The position numbers and the translations under genes are program-made. A DNA stretch of 64,000 nt. Source: Micromonospora sp. NBC_01813. GTDB taxonomy: Bacteria > Actinomycetota > Actinomycetes > Mycobacteriales > Micromonosporaceae. The DNA lies in contig NZ_CP109067.1 of assembly GCF_035917335.1 (NCBI RefSeq), positions 4,215,001 through 4,279,000 of the forward strand, written 5' to 3'. Under the pieces are notes generated by a model. It saw only the letters and a program-made list of their open reading frames with translations, had not been told where the DNA came from and searched no databases. Below are positions 1-9,072 of the stretch, piece by piece (within the stretch, counting starts at the first letter, position 1; the number at the start of each line of letters is the position of its first letter).

Positions 1-117
1 AGTTGGGTGGTGGCGGGTGAGTCCGCCGGCGCCGGGTTGCGGGAGAGTAGCGGTCTGATAACCGATGGGTACGCACGTTTCCTGCCGCACTACGTGGCGG
101 CCCAACGGAGCAGCTGA
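1..117 (+). CDS. C-terminal end of a gene entering the window
   Basis: The first frame is open from the window edge to a TGA at 115-117 and encodes 38 residues that end in ARFLPHYVAAQRSS. The stop lies 18 nt before the next gene on the same strand. I do not recognise the family from this short tail. It could be a chance open frame, but codon use looks normal for the neighbourhood. Confidence 0.4.
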   Translation, partial: SWVVAGESAGAGLRESSGLITDGYARFLPHYVAAQRSS

Positions 118-135
118 ATCGTCTACGGTTGTCGG

Positions 136-684
136 GTGGACTTCGACGCCTACGCGCGGACCGCAGTTGATCTGGTCAATTCCCCGCTGGCCGACCTCGA
201 CGACCTGAAGGCGCTGTTCCACGGTGAGCACGTCTGGATGCTGGACGAGGTCGGTGACCGCGACGTGGTCATCTTCCGGCGGGCCGCCAAACGGCTGCGG
301 GACGTCTTCGAGTACGGCACCACCGGCCGCGACGCCGAAGCGGTCACCGAGCTGAACTCCCTGCTGGAGGCGTTCCCGGTGCAGCCCAGGATCTCCGGCC
401 ACGACTCCAACGACTGGCACATGCACGTGACCAGTCGCGGCGCGTCGGTGAGTTCGGAGTACCTGGCCGGTGCGGTGTGGGGCCTGTCCGTCTGGCTGTG
501 CGAGTACGGCAGTTCCCGGTTCGGGGTCTGCGCCGACGCCCGGTGCGGAAACGTCTACCTGGACACGTCGTCGAACTGCTGTCGGCGCTTCTGTTCGGAG
601 CGGTGCGCGACCCGGTCGCACGTGGCGGCGCATCGGGCCCGTAAACGCGCGGCGATCGACAATCCGCTGCTGAGCGTCTCCTGA
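136..684 (+). CDS. CGNR zinc-finger protein, putative transcriptional regulator
   Basis: The product has 182 residues. The C-terminal third carries the CGNR zinc-finger signature: Cys132 and Cys137 followed by Gly-Asn, then Cys153 and Cys157 in RFCSERC, then the basic segment HRARKR. Family members have a variable N-terminal ligand-like domain (here residues 1-120) and are predicted DNA-binding regulators. The GTG at 136 follows a TACGGT box (124-129) by 6 nt with no ribosome binding site, so the mRNA may be leaderless. The regulated target is unknown. Confidence 0.8.
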   Translation: MDFDAYARTAVDLVNSPLADLDDLKALFHGEHVWMLDEVGDRDVVIFRRAAKRLRDVFEYGTTGRDAEAVTELNSLLEAFPVQPRISGHDSNDWHMHVTSRGASVSSEYLAGAVWGLSVWLCEYGSSRFGVCADARCGNVYLDTSSNCCRRFCSERCATRSHVAAHRARKRAAIDNPLLSVS

Positions 685-695
685 GGCCGCCCGCC

Positions 696-1535
696 TCAGG
701 TGGCCGGTCGGTCGGCGATCGCCGGCCGGTCGCTGCCCTCGCCGGCTCCCGTCGCGAGGTGCCGGCGGGCGAACTCCAGCGCCTCACGCAGGTCTGCTTC
801 CCGCACCAGGCGACTACGGGCGCCCCGGGTGTTGACTTCGACGGCGACCGCGCCACGAAAGCCGCGCCGGGCCAGTGAGTCGAGCAGCTCCGCGCAGGGC
901 TGGTTGCCCCGGCCGGGGACCAGATGCTCGTCGCGGCCGAGCCCGCTGCCGTCGCCGAGGTGCACGTGCTCCAACCCGCCGGCCATCGTGTCGGCGAGCG
1001 TGAGTGCGTCGGCCCGGCTGGCCGCGCAGTGCGACAGGTCGAGGGTGTACGCGTCGAAGCCGACCGTGGTCGGGTCCCAGCCGGGCTGGTAGGGGACGAA
1101 CTCGCGGCCGGCCATGCGTACCGGGAACATGTTCTCCACCGCGAACCGCAGGTCCGGGTGGGCACGTTGCAGGGCCCGCAGGCCGTCGGTGAAGGTACGG
1201 GCGTAGTCACGCTGCCAGCTGAACGGCGGGTGCACCACGACGGTCGGCGCGCCCAGGGTCTCGGCGAGCACGGCGGACCGCCGCAGCCGTTCCCACGGAT
1301 CCGGACTCCACACCCGTTGGGTGACGAGCAGGCACGGGGCGTGTACGGCGAGCACCGGCACGCCGTAGTGCGCGGTGAGGCCCTTCAGTGCACCGGCGTC
1401 CTGGCTGACCGCGTCGGTCCAGACCATCACCTCGATGCCGTCGTAGCCGAGCGCGGCGGCCAGCTCGAAGGCGGCTGCCGTCGGCTCGGGGAAGACCGAA
1501 GAGCTGGAGAGCAACACGGGTACCGCGGAGGTCAC
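696..1535 (-). CDS. Sugar-phosphate isomerase/epimerase-like TIM-barrel protein
   Basis: The 279-residue product looks like an AP-endonuclease-2/xylose-isomerase-like TIM barrel. Candidate metal ligands are in the usual order: VHPPFSW, the Glu in AVENMFP, the Asp and His in LDLSHCA, His-rich HVHLGDG and the Glu in AVEVNTRGA. The substrate cannot be inferred. It lies 47 bp downstream of the Ppx/GppA gene on the same strand, and the same neighbours occur around Rv0496-Rv0498 in mycobacteria, which suggests a conserved but uncharacterised role. The start is a GTG at 1535. Confidence 0.75.
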   Translation of the reverse strand: MTSAVPVLLSSSSVFPEPTAAAFELAAALGYDGIEVMVWTDAVSQDAGALKGLTAHYGVPVLAVHAPCLLVTQRVWSPDPWERLRRSAVLAETLGAPTVVVHPPFSWQRDYARTFTDGLRALQRAHPDLRFAVENMFPVRMAGREFVPYQPGWDPTTVGFDAYTLDLSHCAASRADALTLADTMAGGLEHVHLGDGSGLGRDEHLVPGRGNQPCAELLDSLARRGFRGAVAVEVNTRGARSRLVREADLREALEFARRHLATGAGEGSDRPAIADRPAT

Positions 1536-1582
1536 GTCGCCCAGCCTAGCCCGGCTCGCCGAACCCCGCCGATCAGCGACCG

Positions 1583-2527
1583 TCAGGTGGGGTCGAGGTG
1601 GGCCATCCGGCGCAGGATGACACCTTCACGCAGCGCCCACGGGCAGATGTCCAGCTTCTCGATGCCCAGGTGCCGCATCACCGACTCGGCCACCACCGCC
1701 CCTGCCAGCAACTGATGCCCTCGGCTGGCGCTCACCCCTTCGAGCTCGTGCAGCTCCGCCGGCGGGATGTGCCGGATGAAACCGGTCACCTGACGCAGGC
1801 CGGTACGGGTGAGCCGACGCGGCGCCCACAGCCCGGCACTCGATGGCGCCGCCCCGGCCAGCCGGGCCAGCGTCCGGAACGTCTTCGACGTGCCGACCGC
1901 CCGATCCCAGCCCTGCGTCTGCAACTGCGGGATCAGCGGCTGCACCTGGGCGTCGACGTACTCCCGCAGCTCGGTGACGAACTGCGCCGACGGCGGGGTG
2001 GCGGTGAACGGGGTGAGGCCGAGCCGCTCCCGGGTCAACCGGCCGGCCCCCAGCGGCAACGACTGGGCCAGGTGCGGCTCCTCGTCCACCCCGGCGGCCA
2101 GCTCCAGCGACCCACCGCCGATGTCGAGGACCAGCAGTCGCCCGGCGGACCAGCCGAACCAGCGGCGGACCGCCAGGAACGTCATCCGGGCCTCGTCGGC
2201 GCCGGAGAGCACCTGCAGGTGCACCCCGGTCTCGGCGCGGACCCGGGCCAGCACCTGCGCCGAGTTCGTGGCGTCGCGTACCGCCGAGGTGGCGAAGGCG
2301 ATCAGCTCGTTGGTCTGCCAGTGGTTGGCGGCGGCCCGTGCCGCGCTGACCGCCTCGACCAGCGCGTCCGCTCCGGCGTCGGTGAGCGCGCCGTCCGGAC
2401 CGATCTGCTCGGCGAGCCGCAGCAGTGACTTCTCCGAGTGCGCCGGCCACGGATGGGCGCCGGGGTGTGCGTCCACCACGAGCAGGTGCACGGTGTTGGA
2501 GCCCACGTCGAGCACGCCCAGTCGCAT
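1583..2527 (-). CDS. ppx: Exopolyphosphatase / pppGpp phosphohydrolase family protein
   Basis: The 314-residue protein has the ASKHA fold motifs of the Ppx/GppA family: the N-terminal phosphate loop [14 protein letters not shown] and the second nucleotide motif [13 protein letters not shown] near residue 145. It lacks the C-terminal HD-like domain of long Ppx enzymes, as do the short actinobacterial Ppx1 proteins. Family members hydrolyse terminal phosphates of polyphosphate, and some also handle (p)ppGpp. The location close to the regX3-senX3-phoU phosphate regulators fits a role in phosphate storage. Which substrate dominates cannot be told from sequence. Confidence 0.85.
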   Translation of the reverse strand: MRLGVLDVGSNTVHLLVVDAHPGAHPWPAHSEKSLLRLAEQIGPDGALTDAGADALVEAVSAARAAANHWQTNELIAFATSAVRDATNSAQVLARVRAETGVHLQVLSGADEARMTFLAVRRWFGWSAGRLLVLDIGGGSLELAAGVDEEPHLAQSLPLGAGRLTRERLGLTPFTATPPSAQFVTELREYVDAQVQPLIPQLQTQGWDRAVGTSKTFRTLARLAGAAPSSAGLWAPRRLTRTGLRQVTGFIRHIPPAELHELEGVSASRGHQLLAGAVVAESVMRHLGIEKLDICPWALREGVILRRMAHLDPT

Positions 2528-2563
2528 GTGATCACCCTAGGCCAACCCGCCGGGCCGCCCGCC

Positions 2564-2640
2564 CGCCCGGCCCACCGAGCGCTGCTTGCCCGGCCCACCG
2601 ACCGCAGCCCGCCCGGCCCACCGGTCACTGCTTGCCCGGC
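2564..2640. repeat. Degenerate tandem repeat between ppx and the next gene
   Basis: A GCCCGGCCCACCG unit recurs about three times plus a partial copy, separated by 11-13 nt of related sequence. It fills most of the divergent intergenic region. It may be simple replication slippage in very GC-rich DNA; no regulatory role can be shown. Confidence 0.6.
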
Positions 2641-2671
2641 CCGTGCCTGGTGGCAGGCGTACGCTGACCTG

Positions 2672-3511
2672 GTGGCACGTCGCGACGAGCTCCGGATTCT
2701 GGTCGAGCAACCGGACGACCCCCGCAGCCGGGAGGTCGAACTCGACTTTCCCCGTGAGTGGATCGAGTTCGTCGACCCCGCTGACCCCAAGCATCTGATC
2801 CGGGCCGACCTGACCTGGTTGCTGTCCCGCTGGACGTGCGTGTTCGGGCAGTCCTGTCACGGCATCGTCGCCGGGCGGGCCGCCGACGGGTGCTGCTCAC
2901 ACGGCGCGTTCTTCACCGACTCCGACGACGAGGAGCGGGTGAAGACGGCGGCGAAGCGGCTGACCCCGCAGACCTGGCAGCACTACCGGCGGGGGTTCAA
3001 GAACTACACCGAGATGGACAGCATCGACGGCAAGAACCCGGCCCGGCGCACCGCCACCCAGTCTGCAGACGGGCCCTGTGTCTTCCACAACGATGCCGAC
3101 TTCCCCGGCGGTGGTGGCTGCGCGTTGCACGCCCAGGCACTGCGCGACGGGGTGCATCCGCTGGAGTACAAACCGGACGTCTGCTGGCAGCTGCCGGTCC
3201 GCCGCGACCAGGAGTGGACCAAACGCCCGGACGACAGCAAGATGCTGGTTTCCACGCTGACCGAGTTCGACCGGCGCGGCTGGGGCGCCGGCGGGCACGA
3301 CCTGCACTGGTGGTGCACCTCGTCGCCGGACGCGCATGTCGGCACCGAGCCGATGTACCAGTCGTACGAGCCGGAGCTGACCGCGCTGATCGGCAAGGCG
3401 GCGTACGCCCGGCTGGCCGAGCTGTGCGCGGCCCGCGCGAAACGCGGCCTGGTGGCGGCACATCCGGCGACGCCGCGCCGCCGGCCGCCGGCCACCCGGC
3501 GAGCGGACTGA
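2672..3511 (+). CDS. Conserved cysteine-rich actinobacterial protein (Rv0495c-like)
   Basis: The 279-residue product has clustered Cys/His residues: SCHG and GCCSHGAFF near residues 58-76, then [15 protein letters not shown] and DVCWQLP around 130-170. This spacing recalls the YkgJ/DUF3109 putative zinc or iron-sulfur binding proteins. The open frame extends back to 2438, but that would overlap the divergent ppx coding region, so GTG 2672 was chosen; it follows a TACGCT box at 2660-2665 by 6 nt, consistent with a leaderless mRNA. The gene sits between ppx and regX3 as in mycobacteria. The biochemical function is unknown. Confidence 0.75.
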   Translation: MARRDELRILVEQPDDPRSREVELDFPREWIEFVDPADPKHLIRADLTWLLSRWTCVFGQSCHGIVAGRAADGCCSHGAFFTDSDDEERVKTAAKRLTPQTWQHYRRGFKNYTEMDSIDGKNPARRTATQSADGPCVFHNDADFPGGGGCALHAQALRDGVHPLEYKPDVCWQLPVRRDQEWTKRPDDSKMLVSTLTEFDRRGWGAGGHDLHWWCTSSPDAHVGTEPMYQSYEPELTALIGKAAYARLAELCAARAKRGLVAAHPATPRRRPPATRRAD

Positions 3512-3566
3512 CCGGGACCTGCGGCGGGGCGGACCGGCCCAGGCCCTGCCGGGCGGTACGCCCGGA

Positions 3567-4250
3567 TCAGGGCTCGAACTTGTAGCCCAGCCCGCGCACG
3601 GTGACGATGTAGCGCGGTGCGGACGGCTCCGGCTCGATCTTGGAGCGCAGCCGCTTGACGTGCACGTCGAGCGTCTTGGTGTCGCCGACGTAGTCCGCGC
3701 CCCACACCCGGTCGATCAGCTGCCCCCGGGTGAGCACCCGGCCGGCGTTGCGCAGCAGCAGCTCGAGCAGCTCGAACTCCTTCAGCGGCAGCTGCACCGA
3801 GCCACCGGCGACGGTGACGACGTGCCGTTCGACATCCATCCGGACCGGACCGGCGCTCAACGTCGGGGTGGTCTGCTCGGCGACCTCGGTGCTCTGCCGG
3901 CGCAGCACGGCCCGGATCCGGGCGACCAGTTCGCGCGGCGAGTACGGCTTGGTGACGTAGTCGTCGGCACCGATCTCCAGCCCGACCACCTTGTCGATCT
4001 CACTGTCCCGGGCGGTGACCATGATGATCGGCACCCGGGAGCGCTGACGCAGCTCCCGGCAGACCTCGGTGCCGGACATCTCCGGCAGCATCAGGTCGAG
4101 CAGCACGATGTCCGCACCGGTCCGGTCGAACTCGGTGAGCGCGACGGTGCCGGTCGGCGCCACCGACACCTCGAATCCCTCTTTGCGCAGCATGTAGGAG
4201 AGCGCGTCGGAAAACGACTCTTCATCCTCGACCACGAGTACCCGGGCCAC
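3567..4250 (-). CDS. regX3: Two-component response regulator, RegX3/PhoP type
   Basis: This OmpR/PhoB-family regulator of 227 residues has a receiver domain (1-120) with the acidic pair VVEDEE, phospho-acceptor Asp52 in LLDLMLPE and the switch Lys in VTKPYSP, then a winged-helix domain (130-225) ending in the recognition segment VHVKRLRSKIE and VRGLGYKFEP. The start lies 33 nt after the senX3 stop, so both form one operon. RegX3/PhoP proteins activate phosphate-scavenging genes when phosphate is limiting. Likely targets here include phoU through the repeats at 5694-5737. Confidence 0.93.
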   Translation of the reverse strand: MARVLVVEDEESFSDALSYMLRKEGFEVSVAPTGTVALTEFDRTGADIVLLDLMLPEMSGTEVCRELRQRSRVPIIMVTARDSEIDKVVGLEIGADDYVTKPYSPRELVARIRAVLRRQSTEVAEQTTPTLSAGPVRMDVERHVVTVAGGSVQLPLKEFELLELLLRNAGRVLTRGQLIDRVWGADYVGDTKTLDVHVKRLRSKIEPEPSAPRYIVTVRGLGYKFEP

Positions 4251-4283
4251 CTGATTTTCCTTCCCTATGTCCGGCCTGATCGC

Positions 4284-5621
4284 TCAGACCTGCGAAGACG
4301 CGGCCGGACCAGCCTCGATCTCAACCGATTCGGGCAACGGCAGGGCGTCGTCCGGCGGGCTGGCAGGCAACCGCAGCGTGAACGTCGACCCACCACCAAG
4401 CGTGCTTGACACATCCACCCGACCGCCATGGTTCGTGGCGATGTGTTTCACGATGGCCAGGCCGAGTCCGGTGCCGCCGGTGGTCCGCGAGCGCGCCTGG
4501 TCGGCCCGGTAGAACCGTTCGAAGATCCGGTCGACCTCGTCGGGGGCGATCCCGATGCCCTGGTCGGTCACGGCGATGCCGACGTACTCCTCGTCGCGGT
4601 CCACGGTGACGGTGACCCGGGTGCCTTCGCCGGAGTAGGCGACGGCGTTCTCCACCAGGTTCGCCACCGCGGTGGCGATCTGGCTGTCGCTGCCGTAGAC
4701 GGTCGCCCCGCGTTCCCCGGCCACCACCACCTCGATCTTGCGGGCGGCGGCGGTGGTCCGGGTCCGGTCGACGACCTCGGCGAGGACCCAGTCGACGGCG
4801 ATCGGGTCCGGGGCCGGCAGCGGTTCGGCACCCTGCAGCCGGGTGAGTTCCAGCAGTTCGTTGACGAGTCGGCCGAGCCGGGTCGACTCGTGCTGGATCC
4901 GTTCGGCGAAGCGGCGGGCGGCGGCCACGTCCTCCGATGGGCCGGTGCCCTCGACGGACGCCTCGGCGAGGGCGCTCTCCGGATCGGTGGCGTCCAGCAG
5001 CGCCTCGGCCAGCAGTTGCAGCGCGCCGATCGGCGTCTTCAGCTCGTGGCTGACGTTGGCGACGAAGTCCCGGCGTACCCGGGCCACCCGGTGCGACTCG
5101 GTCACGTCGGCGGCTTCGATCGCGACGTGGTTGCCGCTGAGTCCGACGGCGCGCAGGTGGACGCCGAGCGGGTCCTGGGTGCCGCCTTCCCTGCCCCGGG
5201 GCAGGTCCAGCTCGACCTCGCGGCGTACCCCGGTGCGCCGGACCTGTCCGGCGAGGGTACGGATGATCGGATGGGCGGCGATGCTGCCCGGGGTGGCCCC
5301 GGCCCGGAGCATGCCCATCGCCCGGGCTGCCGGATTGACCAGCACCGGCACGTCGCTGGCGTCGAGGACCACCACCCCGACGCGCAGCGAGTCGATGCTC
5401 TTGCGGGCCAGGGCGTCCAGGATGCCGCGCTGCGGTGCCGGCGCGGCGGTGTCGTTCGCGACGATCGATGGCCTCCTGTCGCTGGGCGTGAGCTGACCGC
5501 TGCTGCCTCGCGCAGCAGCGGATGCCAGATGTCGTGCCCGGGCTCGCGCCAGGAGCAGCCCGGCGACGAGCCCGCCGCCGGTGCCGACGGCCGCGCCGCC
5601 GGCCAGAACCGCCCAATCCAC
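4284..5621 (-). CDS. senX3: Phosphate-sensing histidine kinase SenX3/PhoR type
   Basis: The 445-residue kinase has one or two N-terminal membrane segments (about 3-25), a PAS-like sensor region (about 75-190), the HisKA box VSHELKTPIGAL with the phospho-accepting His, and an ATPase domain with N box NLVENAVAYS, G1 box DQGIGIAPDE, F box FERFYR and G2 box GGTGLGLAIVKH. It is the first gene of the regX3 operon and is divergent from phoU. The short sensor with no extracellular loop is typical of kinases that sense phosphate through the Pst-PhoU complex. Confidence 0.92.
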   Translation of the reverse strand: MDWAVLAGGAAVGTGGGLVAGLLLARARARHLASAAARGSSGQLTPSDRRPSIVANDTAAPAPQRGILDALARKSIDSLRVGVVVLDASDVPVLVNPAARAMGMLRAGATPGSIAAHPIIRTLAGQVRRTGVRREVELDLPRGREGGTQDPLGVHLRAVGLSGNHVAIEAADVTESHRVARVRRDFVANVSHELKTPIGALQLLAEALLDATDPESALAEASVEGTGPSEDVAAARRFAERIQHESTRLGRLVNELLELTRLQGAEPLPAPDPIAVDWVLAEVVDRTRTTAAARKIEVVVAGERGATVYGSDSQIATAVANLVENAVAYSGEGTRVTVTVDRDEEYVGIAVTDQGIGIAPDEVDRIFERFYRADQARSRTTGGTGLGLAIVKHIATNHGGRVDVSSTLGGGSTFTLRLPASPPDDALPLPESVEIEAGPAASSQV

Positions 5622-5693
5622 GGGGCGATCGTAGAGTCATTGTTAACCCGACCGGCCACCGGAACAGGACATTTGCCACCGCGATCGCCAGAT

Positions 5694-5737
5694 GTTCACA
5701 CTGAATCCGAGCTTCGTTCACCGCAGTTCATCTGACC
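5694..5737. promoter_or_regulatory. Candidate PHO box in the senX3-phoU divergent region
   Basis: Direct repeats begin with GTTCA at 5694 (GTTCACACTGA), 5716 (GTTCACCGCAG) and 5726 (GTTCATCTGAC). The first two are exactly 22 nt apart, which is two 11-nt turns. The streptomycete PhoP box is built from 11-nt repeats close to GTTCACCCGGC. A related GTTAACCCGAC lies at 5642. This supports autoregulation of senX3-regX3 and control of phoU by the RegX3 protein. Confidence 0.65.
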
Positions 5738-5798
5738 GCCCCGCAGCCGCCATACCGTGTGGGCGACACACAGACGACCACGACGACGAAAGGTCACC

Positions 5799-6446
5799 AT
5801 GCGCGAGGAGTTCCAGGCCGAGCTGCAGGAGATCAGCGACCTGCTGGTATCGATGGCCGAAGCGGCCCGGATCGCGCTGCGGCGGGCCACCGGCGCGCTG
5901 CTCAAGGCCGACCGCGAGGCCGGCGAGCTGGTGCTGGTCAGCGATGCCGAGATCGACGCCTTGTACCGCACCGTCGAGGAGAAGGTCAGCGATCTGCTGG
6001 CCCGACAGGCGCCGGTCGCCTCCGACCTGCGGATGGCGATCACCGCGCTGCATGTGGCGTCCGGGCTGGAGCGGATGGGTGACCTGGCCGACCACGTCGC
6101 CAAGACCGCGCTGCGGCGGCACCCGTCGCCGGCCGCGCCGGCCGAGCTGCGCGACGTCTTCGACGAGATGGCGCAGGTCGCCGACCGGATGATCGCCAAG
6201 GTGATCGAGGTGCTGCGGACGCCGAACGCGGAGACCGCCGCCGAGTTGGACGGCGACGACGACGCCATGGACGACCTGCACAGCAAGCTGTTCCGGATCC
6301 TGCTGGGCAAGGACTGGCCGTACGGCGCGGAGACCGCGATCGACGGTGCCCTGCTGGGTCGGTTCTACGAGCGGTACGCCGACCACGCGGTCAACGCGGG
6401 CCGGCGGGTCGTGTACCACGTGACCGGGGTCAACCCGGCCGGCTGA
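5799..6446 (+). CDS. phoU: Phosphate signalling protein PhoU
   Basis: The 215-residue all-helical protein contains two PhoU repeats (about 10-100 and 115-205), with the metal-binding type motifs LVSDAEIDALY, RMGDLADHVAKT and ERYADHAVNAGRRVVY. PhoU links the Pst phosphate transporter to the SenX3 kinase and dampens the phosphate-starvation response. ATG 5799 has a GAAAGG ribosome binding site 5 nt upstream; the longer open frame from 5757 has no such site. It is divergent from senX3-regX3. Confidence 0.93.
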   Translation: MREEFQAELQEISDLLVSMAEAARIALRRATGALLKADREAGELVLVSDAEIDALYRTVEEKVSDLLARQAPVASDLRMAITALHVASGLERMGDLADHVAKTALRRHPSPAAPAELRDVFDEMAQVADRMIAKVIEVLRTPNAETAAELDGDDDAMDDLHSKLFRILLGKDWPYGAETAIDGALLGRFYERYADHAVNAGRRVVYHVTGVNPAG

Positions 6447-6510
6447 CCGGCTGACCGGCCGTCCCAGCTGGCTGGCCGGCTGGCCGACGGGCCGACCAGG
6501 TGGGACGCCG

Positions 6511-6547
6511 CTTCCGGCGGTACGGCACCCGGCCGTACCGCCGGAAG
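6511..6547. terminator. Bidirectional hairpin terminator between phoU and gpmA
   Basis: A perfect 16-bp inverted repeat (CTTCCGGCGGTACGGC and its complement) encloses a 5-nt loop in the space between two convergent genes. There is no T-tract, as is usual in GC-rich actinobacteria. Confidence 0.8.
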
Positions 6548-6554
6548 CCTGCCG

Positions 6555-7304
6555 TCAGCGGCCCTGGTTGGCGACCGCGGCGGCTGCCGCCGCGGCGGCG
6601 TCCGGGTCGAGGTAGTCGCCGCCCGGGTTGATCGGGCGCAGCGCACCGTCGAGGTCGTAGCGCAGCGGGATGCCGGTCGGGATGTTCAGCTTGGCGATCG
6701 CCTCTTCGGAGATCCCGTCCAGGTGCTTGACCAGTGCCCGCAGCGAGTTGCCGTGCGCGGCGACCAGCACCTGCTTGCCGGCGAGCAGGTCCGGGACGAT
6801 CTCGTCGTACCAGTACGGCAGCATCCGGTCCACCACGTCGGCCAGGCATTCGGTGCGTGGCATCAGCTCGGGTGGCAGTGCCCGGTAGCGGGCCTCGCCG
6901 ACCTGCGACCAGTCGTCGTCGTCGGCGATCGGCGGCGGTGGCGTGTCGTAGGAGCGACGCCAGAGCATGAACTGCTCCTCGCCGTACTCCTCAAGGGTTT
7001 GCTTCTTGTTCTTGCCCTGCAGCGCGCCGTAGTGCCGCTCGTTGAGCCGCCACGACCGGCGGACCGGGATCCAGCCCCGGTCGGCGGTGTGCAGCGCCAA
7101 CTCGCTGGTGCGGATGGCCCGCCGCAGCAGGCTGGTGTGCACGATGTCGGGCAGCACGTTGTGCTGGGTCAGCAGCTCACCGCCGCGCCGTGCCTCGGTC
7201 TCGCCCTTGGCGGTCAGGTCCACGTCGACCCAACCGGTGAAGAGGTTCTTCGCGTTCCACTCGCTCTCTCCGTGCCGGAGCAGCACCAGTGTCCCCACAG
7301 TCAT
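6555..7304 (-). CDS. gpmA: 2,3-bisphosphoglycerate-dependent phosphoglycerate mutase
   Basis: The 249-residue enzyme interconverts 3- and 2-phosphoglycerate in glycolysis and gluconeogenesis. It shows the phospho-His motif [10 protein letters not shown], the segment [16 protein letters not shown], and the second catalytic His in [17 protein letters not shown]. Start ATG 7304 aligns with the mycobacterial Gpm1 N-terminus; an ATG three codons upstream (7313) is also possible. The C-terminus ends in an alanine-rich tail. It is convergent with phoU. Confidence 0.95.
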   Translation of the reverse strand: MTVGTLVLLRHGESEWNAKNLFTGWVDVDLTAKGETEARRGGELLTQHNVLPDIVHTSLLRRAIRTSELALHTADRGWIPVRRSWRLNERHYGALQGKNKKQTLEEYGEEQFMLWRRSYDTPPPPIADDDDWSQVGEARYRALPPELMPRTECLADVVDRMLPYWYDEIVPDLLAGKQVLVAAHGNSLRALVKHLDGISEEAIAKLNIPTGIPLRYDLDGALRPINPGGDYLDPDAAAAAAAAVANQGR

Positions 7305-7471
7305 GCCGTCCATCCTGCCGGACCGGGCGCGGGCGGATGCACCGGCCCGGCGACGATCGGCCGCAGGTGACGACCGCCACGCCGTAATTCGCCTGCCCGG
7401 CGGACCCGCTCACCACTACGGTGTAAGGCACGATCCTGGGATTGGATCATTACTTGCACGGGGGATTCGGG

Positions 7472-8776
7472 ATGCGGGGCGCGCGGGCATGGCTACGGCA
7501 GACCACCGGTGGCCTGCCGACCACCTTCTGGTACCTGTGGACCGGCAGCCTGATCAACCGGCTCGGCTCGTTCGTCGTGATCTTCCTGGCCATCTATCTG
7601 ACCGCCGGGCGCGGCCTGTCCGGGGCGCAGGCCGGTCTGGTGCTCGGTGCCTGGGGTGCCGGCGGAGCCGTCGGCACCCTGCTCGGCGGGACCCTCGCCG
7701 ACCGTTGGGGCCGCCGCCCGACGCTGCTCACCGGGCAGTTGGGCGCTGCCACCATGCTGATCGTCCTCGGGTTGGCCGACCGGTGGTGGCTGCTCCTGGT
7801 GGGCGCCGCGCTGCTCGGCCTGTTCAACGAGGGCACCCGGCCGGCGTACGGGGCGATGATGATCGACGTGGTCCCGGCCGCCGACCGGCTGCGGGCCTTC
7901 TCGCTCAACTACTGGGCGATCAACCTGGGGTACGCCTTCGCGGCGGTGCTCGCCGGGCTCGCCGCGCAGGTCGACTACTTCCTGCTGTTCGCGGTGAACG
8001 CCAGCACCACCCTGGCCACCGCCGCGCTCATCTTCGTCAAGGTCGGCGAGACCAGGCCGGCGACCCGGCCGGCGACCCCGCTCGGCGCGGCCGTGGTCGC
8101 GGCCCGACCGGCCGGGTTGCTGATGGTCTTCACCGACCGGGTCTTCGTCGGCTTCGTCGGGCTGAACGTCCTGCTGGCGATGGTGTTCATGCAGCACGGC
8201 GCGATGTTGCCGATCGCGATGGCCGACGACGGGCTCTCGCCCACCACGTTCGGCCTGGTCATGGCGCTCAACGGCGTACTCATCGTGGTCGGGCAGCTCT
8301 TCGTGCCCCGGCTGATCACCGGTCGCAACCGGTCGCACGTACTGGCCCTGGCGGCGGTGATCGTCGGGGTCGGCTTCGGCCTGACCGCCGTCGCCGACGT
8401 CGCCTGGTTGTACGCGGTGACGGTGCTGATCTGGACCGCCGGTGAGATGCTCAACTCGCCGTCGAACGCGACGCTGATCGCCGAGCTGACCCCGGCCGCG
8501 CTGCGCGGTCGTTACCAGGGGGTCTTCTCGCTGTCCTGGTCGGTCGCCGCCTTCGCCGCGCCGATCACCGGCGGCTTCGTCTGGCAGTACGCGGGAAACA
8601 CCGCGCTGTGGCTCGGCTGTGCCGCGATCGGCGGGGTGGTCGCGGTGGGTCAACTGATCGCCGGACCGGCCCGGGAACGGCGGGCCGCCGAGTTGCGGTC
8701 GGCCGCCGTAGTCGCGCCGCCGCCGGGAAGCGGTAGTCACCGGATCGCTGTGGTCACCGGGCAGAAGAACGGATAA
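7472..8776 (+). CDS. MFS family drug/metabolite exporter
   Basis: The 434-residue membrane protein has about 12 predicted transmembrane helices and the MFS loop-2/3 motif GGTLADRWGRRPTLL near residue 70. Sequence style matches multidrug-type MFS exporters, but substrate cannot be inferred. ATG 7472 is preceded by a GGGGG ribosome binding site at 7460-7464; the open frame could also start from a TTG at 7442. The gene stands alone between gpmA and a hairpin terminator. Confidence 0.82.
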   Translation: MRGARAWLRQTTGGLPTTFWYLWTGSLINRLGSFVVIFLAIYLTAGRGLSGAQAGLVLGAWGAGGAVGTLLGGTLADRWGRRPTLLTGQLGAATMLIVLGLADRWWLLLVGAALLGLFNEGTRPAYGAMMIDVVPAADRLRAFSLNYWAINLGYAFAAVLAGLAAQVDYFLLFAVNASTTLATAALIFVKVGETRPATRPATPLGAAVVAARPAGLLMVFTDRVFVGFVGLNVLLAMVFMQHGAMLPIAMADDGLSPTTFGLVMALNGVLIVVGQLFVPRLITGRNRSHVLALAAVIVGVGFGLTAVADVAWLYAVTVLIWTAGEMLNSPSNATLIAELTPAALRGRYQGVFSLSWSVAAFAAPITGGFVWQYAGNTALWLGCAAIGGVVAVGQLIAGPARERRAAELRSAAVVAPPPGSGSHRIAVVTGQKNG

Positions 8777-8786
8777 ACCGGCGGCG

Positions 8787-8820
8787 GGGAGCGACACTCA
8801 CCCCCGTAAGCGTCGCTCCC
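8787..8820. terminator. Terminator hairpin after the MFS gene, and the adjoining gap
   Basis: GGGAGCGAC (8787-8795) pairs with GTCGCTCCC (8812-8820), and outer ACCGGCGG/CCGCCGGT arms extend the structure. The stop codon of the MFS gene ends at 8776. From 8821 to 9072 I see no gene or recognised signal; this sequence is slightly more AT-rich than the surrounding genes. Confidence 0.65.
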
Positions 8821-9072
8821 ACTCACCGCCGGTCTCGGGTGGCGCCGTCCCCCAACGGCCCAATGCCACCTGTATCCCGACACGTCGCCCGGACATCCGA
8901 ACCGAACCGGTCCGGCGGCCCCCAGCCATATTCCGGGCTCTGCGCGTACGACAACCGTAGTTCTTGGCGCTTCCTACCCACAACCCAGTTCGGTTGTACC
9001 GCCAATCACACAATTCGGTGCCCGGGCGGGTTTAGCCGCCGACAACCTCGACGAGTAACGAACGTGACACAC

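Noticed and set aside
2438-2671. Longer N-terminus for the Cys-rich protein
   Set aside because: It would overlap the divergent ppx coding region, and the residues encode low-complexity repeat translation.
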